Positions 62,331 to 64,000 of a stretch of 64,000 bases of DNA are shown one piece after another (position 1 is the first letter of the stretch; each line of letters starts with the position of its first letter). A program made the position numbers and the translations under genes. The notes under the pieces are model-generated. The model was not told the origin of the DNA. It saw nothing but the letters and a program-made list of their open reading frames with translations, and did not search any database. The DNA lies in assembly GCF_002868715.1 (NCBI RefSeq), contig NZ_PKLZ01000010.1:1-64000 (forward strand). The letters are read 5' to 3'. This stretch comes from Kineobactrum sediminis (GTDB lineage Bacteria; Pseudomonadota; Gammaproteobacteria; Pseudomonadales; Halieaceae).

Positions 62331-63188
62331 TTATGTGTTGGCGTTCGAGACCGCCGGCCCGACAGGGCTCAAGCGTTGCGATAGTGACTCCGGCAGCTCA
62401 GCTATCAGCTTTTCGCGGTGTTCCAGAGCACTGAGATCGAGTTTCAGCGGTGTAACCGAAATACAGTTATCGGCGATGGCGCGCAAATCGGAGTCGGGAT
62501 GCGAATCGCCATCCCTGTAGGACAGCATGATCCAGTAATAGGGATCCCCCTGGCCATCGGTGCGTTTTTCTGGGATATAACACCCAGGCGGCCTCTGCCC
62601 CTGGATCGTGACCCTGACACCCTCAACCTCGTCGGGCGGGACGCCGGGGAAATTGACATTGAGGAACACCCCGGGGGGCATCTCCTGTTGCAGCAACTGC
62701 TGCAACAGCGGCAGGCACCACTGCTCCGACGTTTCCCAGTGGATCTTTCGGTCCTCACCCACTGTGAAGTTCTTTTCTCCCGCCGCAAACACCTGGCTGA
62801 TGGCGATGGCGGGGACACCAAGCTGGGTGGCTTCCCGGGCAGCGGCAATCGTTCCGGAATAGGCCGTATCCTCTGCCAGGTTGGGTCCGCGGTTGATACC
62901 GGATATGCAGACCGAGGGGCGCCCGTCTGCAATGAGCTCATGGATACCCAGCATGGTGCACTCTGTCGGCGTACCACGCACGGCGAAGTGCCTGTCGTCA
63001 CGCTTGTAAACCCGCATGGGAGAATGGATTGACAGGGAATGCGATGCACCAGAACGATTGTCGTCCGGCGCGACGACCCAGACATCATTCGAAATCTGCC
63101 TCGCCGCTTCTTCGAGAATCTTCATCCCCGGCGCATCAATACCATCATCGTTTACCAAAAGAATGCGGTGGTCGGAAAGGTCTCTCAT
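62331..63188 (-). CDS. surE: 5'-nucleotidase SurE
   Basis: A 285-residue acid-phosphatase family enzyme that releases phosphate from nucleoside monophosphates and polyphosphate. ILLVNDDGIDAPGM carries the two Asp metal ligands, SGASHS the Ser, and SGINRGPNLAEDTAYSGTI the Asn site. ATG 63188 is preceded by GAGGAAGT. The usual partners pcm, nlpD and rpoS are absent. It begins the RND/DUF1329/DUF1302 series, so it may act on an unusual phosphorylated compound. Confidence 0.9.
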   Translation of the reverse strand: MRDLSDHRILLVNDDGIDAPGMKILEEAARQISNDVWVVAPDDNRSGASHSLSIHSPMRVYKRDDRHFAVRGTPTECTMLGIHELIADGRPSVCISGINRGPNLAEDTAYSGTIAAAREATQLGVPAIAISQVFAAGEKNFTVGEDRKIHWETSEQWCLPLLQQLLQQEMPPGVFLNVNFPGVPPDEVEGVRVTIQGQRPPGCYIPEKRTDGQGDPYYWIMLSYRDGDSHPDSDLRAIADNCISVTPLKLDLSALEHREKLIAELPESLSQRLSPVGPAVSNANT

Positions 63189-63558
63189 GGCACTTCCTCG
63201 TTGCCGGGTGGTTTTCGCGGGATACAGATTACGCCCCACCGGCTTGAATTTATTCTTTATTGTCCGACAATATTATTGTACAACAACAACACTGTATAAC
63301 AAGATTTGCTGCTGTAAAAGCCCTGCAATATCTTTTGCGTAACTTTCGGGACAGCATATGGGACAATGTTTTCGCAAACGCTTGGGGCCAAGGGCCGTGT
63401 TTACTGGCTTTTGCGGCGAAACAAGCGTGAGAATAAAAATAATATCATTTTCATTGTAGTACAATGTTGTATAACCAGGCGGCGCTATGTAGACTGCAAA
63501 GTATCCTTCGGAACACGCCACACGGCAATGTGACAATAATTTAAACAAGGAGAAAACC
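63189..63558. promoter_or_regulatory. Divergent promoter region with palindromic operator-like sites
   Basis: AT-rich. CATTGTA-G-TACAATG at 63453-63467 is a perfect 7+1+7 palindrome. A related TTGTACAA lies at 63276-63283, and TGTATAAC occurs at 63293-63300 and 63469-63476, nine or so bases beyond each. The sites sit on both sides of the gap, near surE and near the new gene, as expected for a shared repressor. Confidence 0.5.
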
Positions 63559-64000
63559 ATGACCAAGTTATTTGTGGATACCGACAAATACGGCGATGAA
63601 TCACCCTCCGCGGTGGTCGCCGCCTTTCATGGCAGCCTGCATGAGATTGTCCGTCAACGATTCGAGGAATCAGGCGCCGACTGGAAAGACTTTGTGCTTG
63701 GCGACGCCAACACACTGATTACCAAAGAAGACTTCGAGGCGGTCGACAGCGACCTGGTGGATGCCGGTCACCGCTACGACTGGTCCGCGGGCATTTCACA
63801 GAAAGAGCGCCCGGACGCCTACAAGCCAGCAGAGGGGACCAGTGATGCCGATCTTGCCGCCTTCTGCTTCCAGCACCCTGATGCGCCAATAGCGGAGCCG
63901 GATGCAGAAGGTCGTGAACTCCGTGGCGTCGGCGACAACGTCGTGCGCTACAACGAAAACACCACCGGCATTGCCCGCTATATACGCTCGACAGACCGCG
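63559..64000 (+). CDS. Unrecognised protein, N-terminal part (runs off the window)
   Basis: ATG 63559 follows AAGGAG by seven bases. The 147 visible residues begin MTKLFVDTDKYGDESPSAVV and include the acidic/aromatic stretch WSAGISQKERPDAYKP, and NENTTGIARYIRS near the right edge. No signal peptide or membrane helix is seen, and I do not recognise a family. The good codon structure and strong ribosome site support a real gene. Being divergent from surE, with shared operator-like sites, it probably belongs to the same regulon. Confidence 0.7.
   Translation, partial: MTKLFVDTDKYGDESPSAVVAAFHGSLHEIVRQRFEESGADWKDFVLGDANTLITKEDFEAVDSDLVDAGHRYDWSAGISQKERPDAYKPAEGTSDADLAAFCFQHPDAPIAEPDAEGRELRGVGDNVVRYNENTTGIARYIRSTDR

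Overview
The window looks like a chromosomal segment of an aerobic marine gammaproteobacterium of moderately high GC. Most of it is densely packed, operon-organised core genome. The order rnr, rlmB, rpsF, rpsR, DUF2232, rplI, dnaB next to a tRNA-Leu matches the arrangement I know from Pseudomonas-type genomes. Three features suggest the Cellvibrionales/Halieaceae (OMG) neighbourhood, but I cannot prove that placement from this sequence alone: the DUF1302/DUF1329/YCF48/RND cluster, the RibBX-like protein, and a lambda O/P-like pair beside dnaB.

Layout. 1-1127: AT-rich edge with a truncated polysaccharide flippase and apparent gene debris. 1128-2329: xseB-ispA. 2365-9929 (minus): a riboflavin and housekeeping operon, nrdR-ribD-ribE-ribBX-ribH-nusB-thiL-(repeat array)-pgpA-aspartic protease-ribA. 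10264-18268: a glycosyltransferase, a SnoaL-like protein, a gamma-glutamyltransferase, glyA, a UDP-glucose dehydrogenase and a RimB-like/AspA-like peptidase pair. A second palindromic repeat array lies at 18269-18600, followed by ettA and a PilZ protein.

20827-36877 (minus) is the most remarkable part. It is a tightly packed nine-gene operon encoding what reads as a complete electron route from cytoplasm to cell surface. The genes in order are: a soluble FAD/NAD(P) oxidoreductase fused to two cyclic-nucleotide domains and a four-cluster ferredoxin; a five-helix membrane protein rich in helix histidines; an inner-membrane decaheme with a cytoplasmic FHA-like head; a lipoprotein with two GlcG/HbpS-like domains; an outer-membrane beta-barrel; a decaheme fused to an LVIVD beta-propeller; a five-heme c554-like cytochrome; a membrane-anchored PP2C phosphatase; and a tail-anchored double-FHA protein. 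I count 25 c-type heme motifs. The architecture parallels porin-cytochrome conduits (MtrCAB type) but the parts differ and a phospho-signalling module is attached.

37011-47639: radA, the lambda O/P-like pair converging on dnaB, the ribosomal protein operon, rlmB, rnr and tRNA-Leu(CAG). 47640-53586 is an eroded accessory strip: a hipB antitoxin beside a broken hipA, a second hipB fragment 3.6 kb away, two remnants of zinc-type dehydrogenases, a LysR regulator, a cytochrome b561, an AhpD-like protein and an acetoacetate-decarboxylase-like protein. 53587-63188 (minus) is surE, an RND/MMPL transporter, a YCF48-like protein, two Tat-exported DUF1329 proteins and a DUF1302 outer-membrane protein, a set associated with uptake or processing of hydrophobic substrates. 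A divergent unrecognised gene begins at 63559, with palindromic operator-like sites in the gap.
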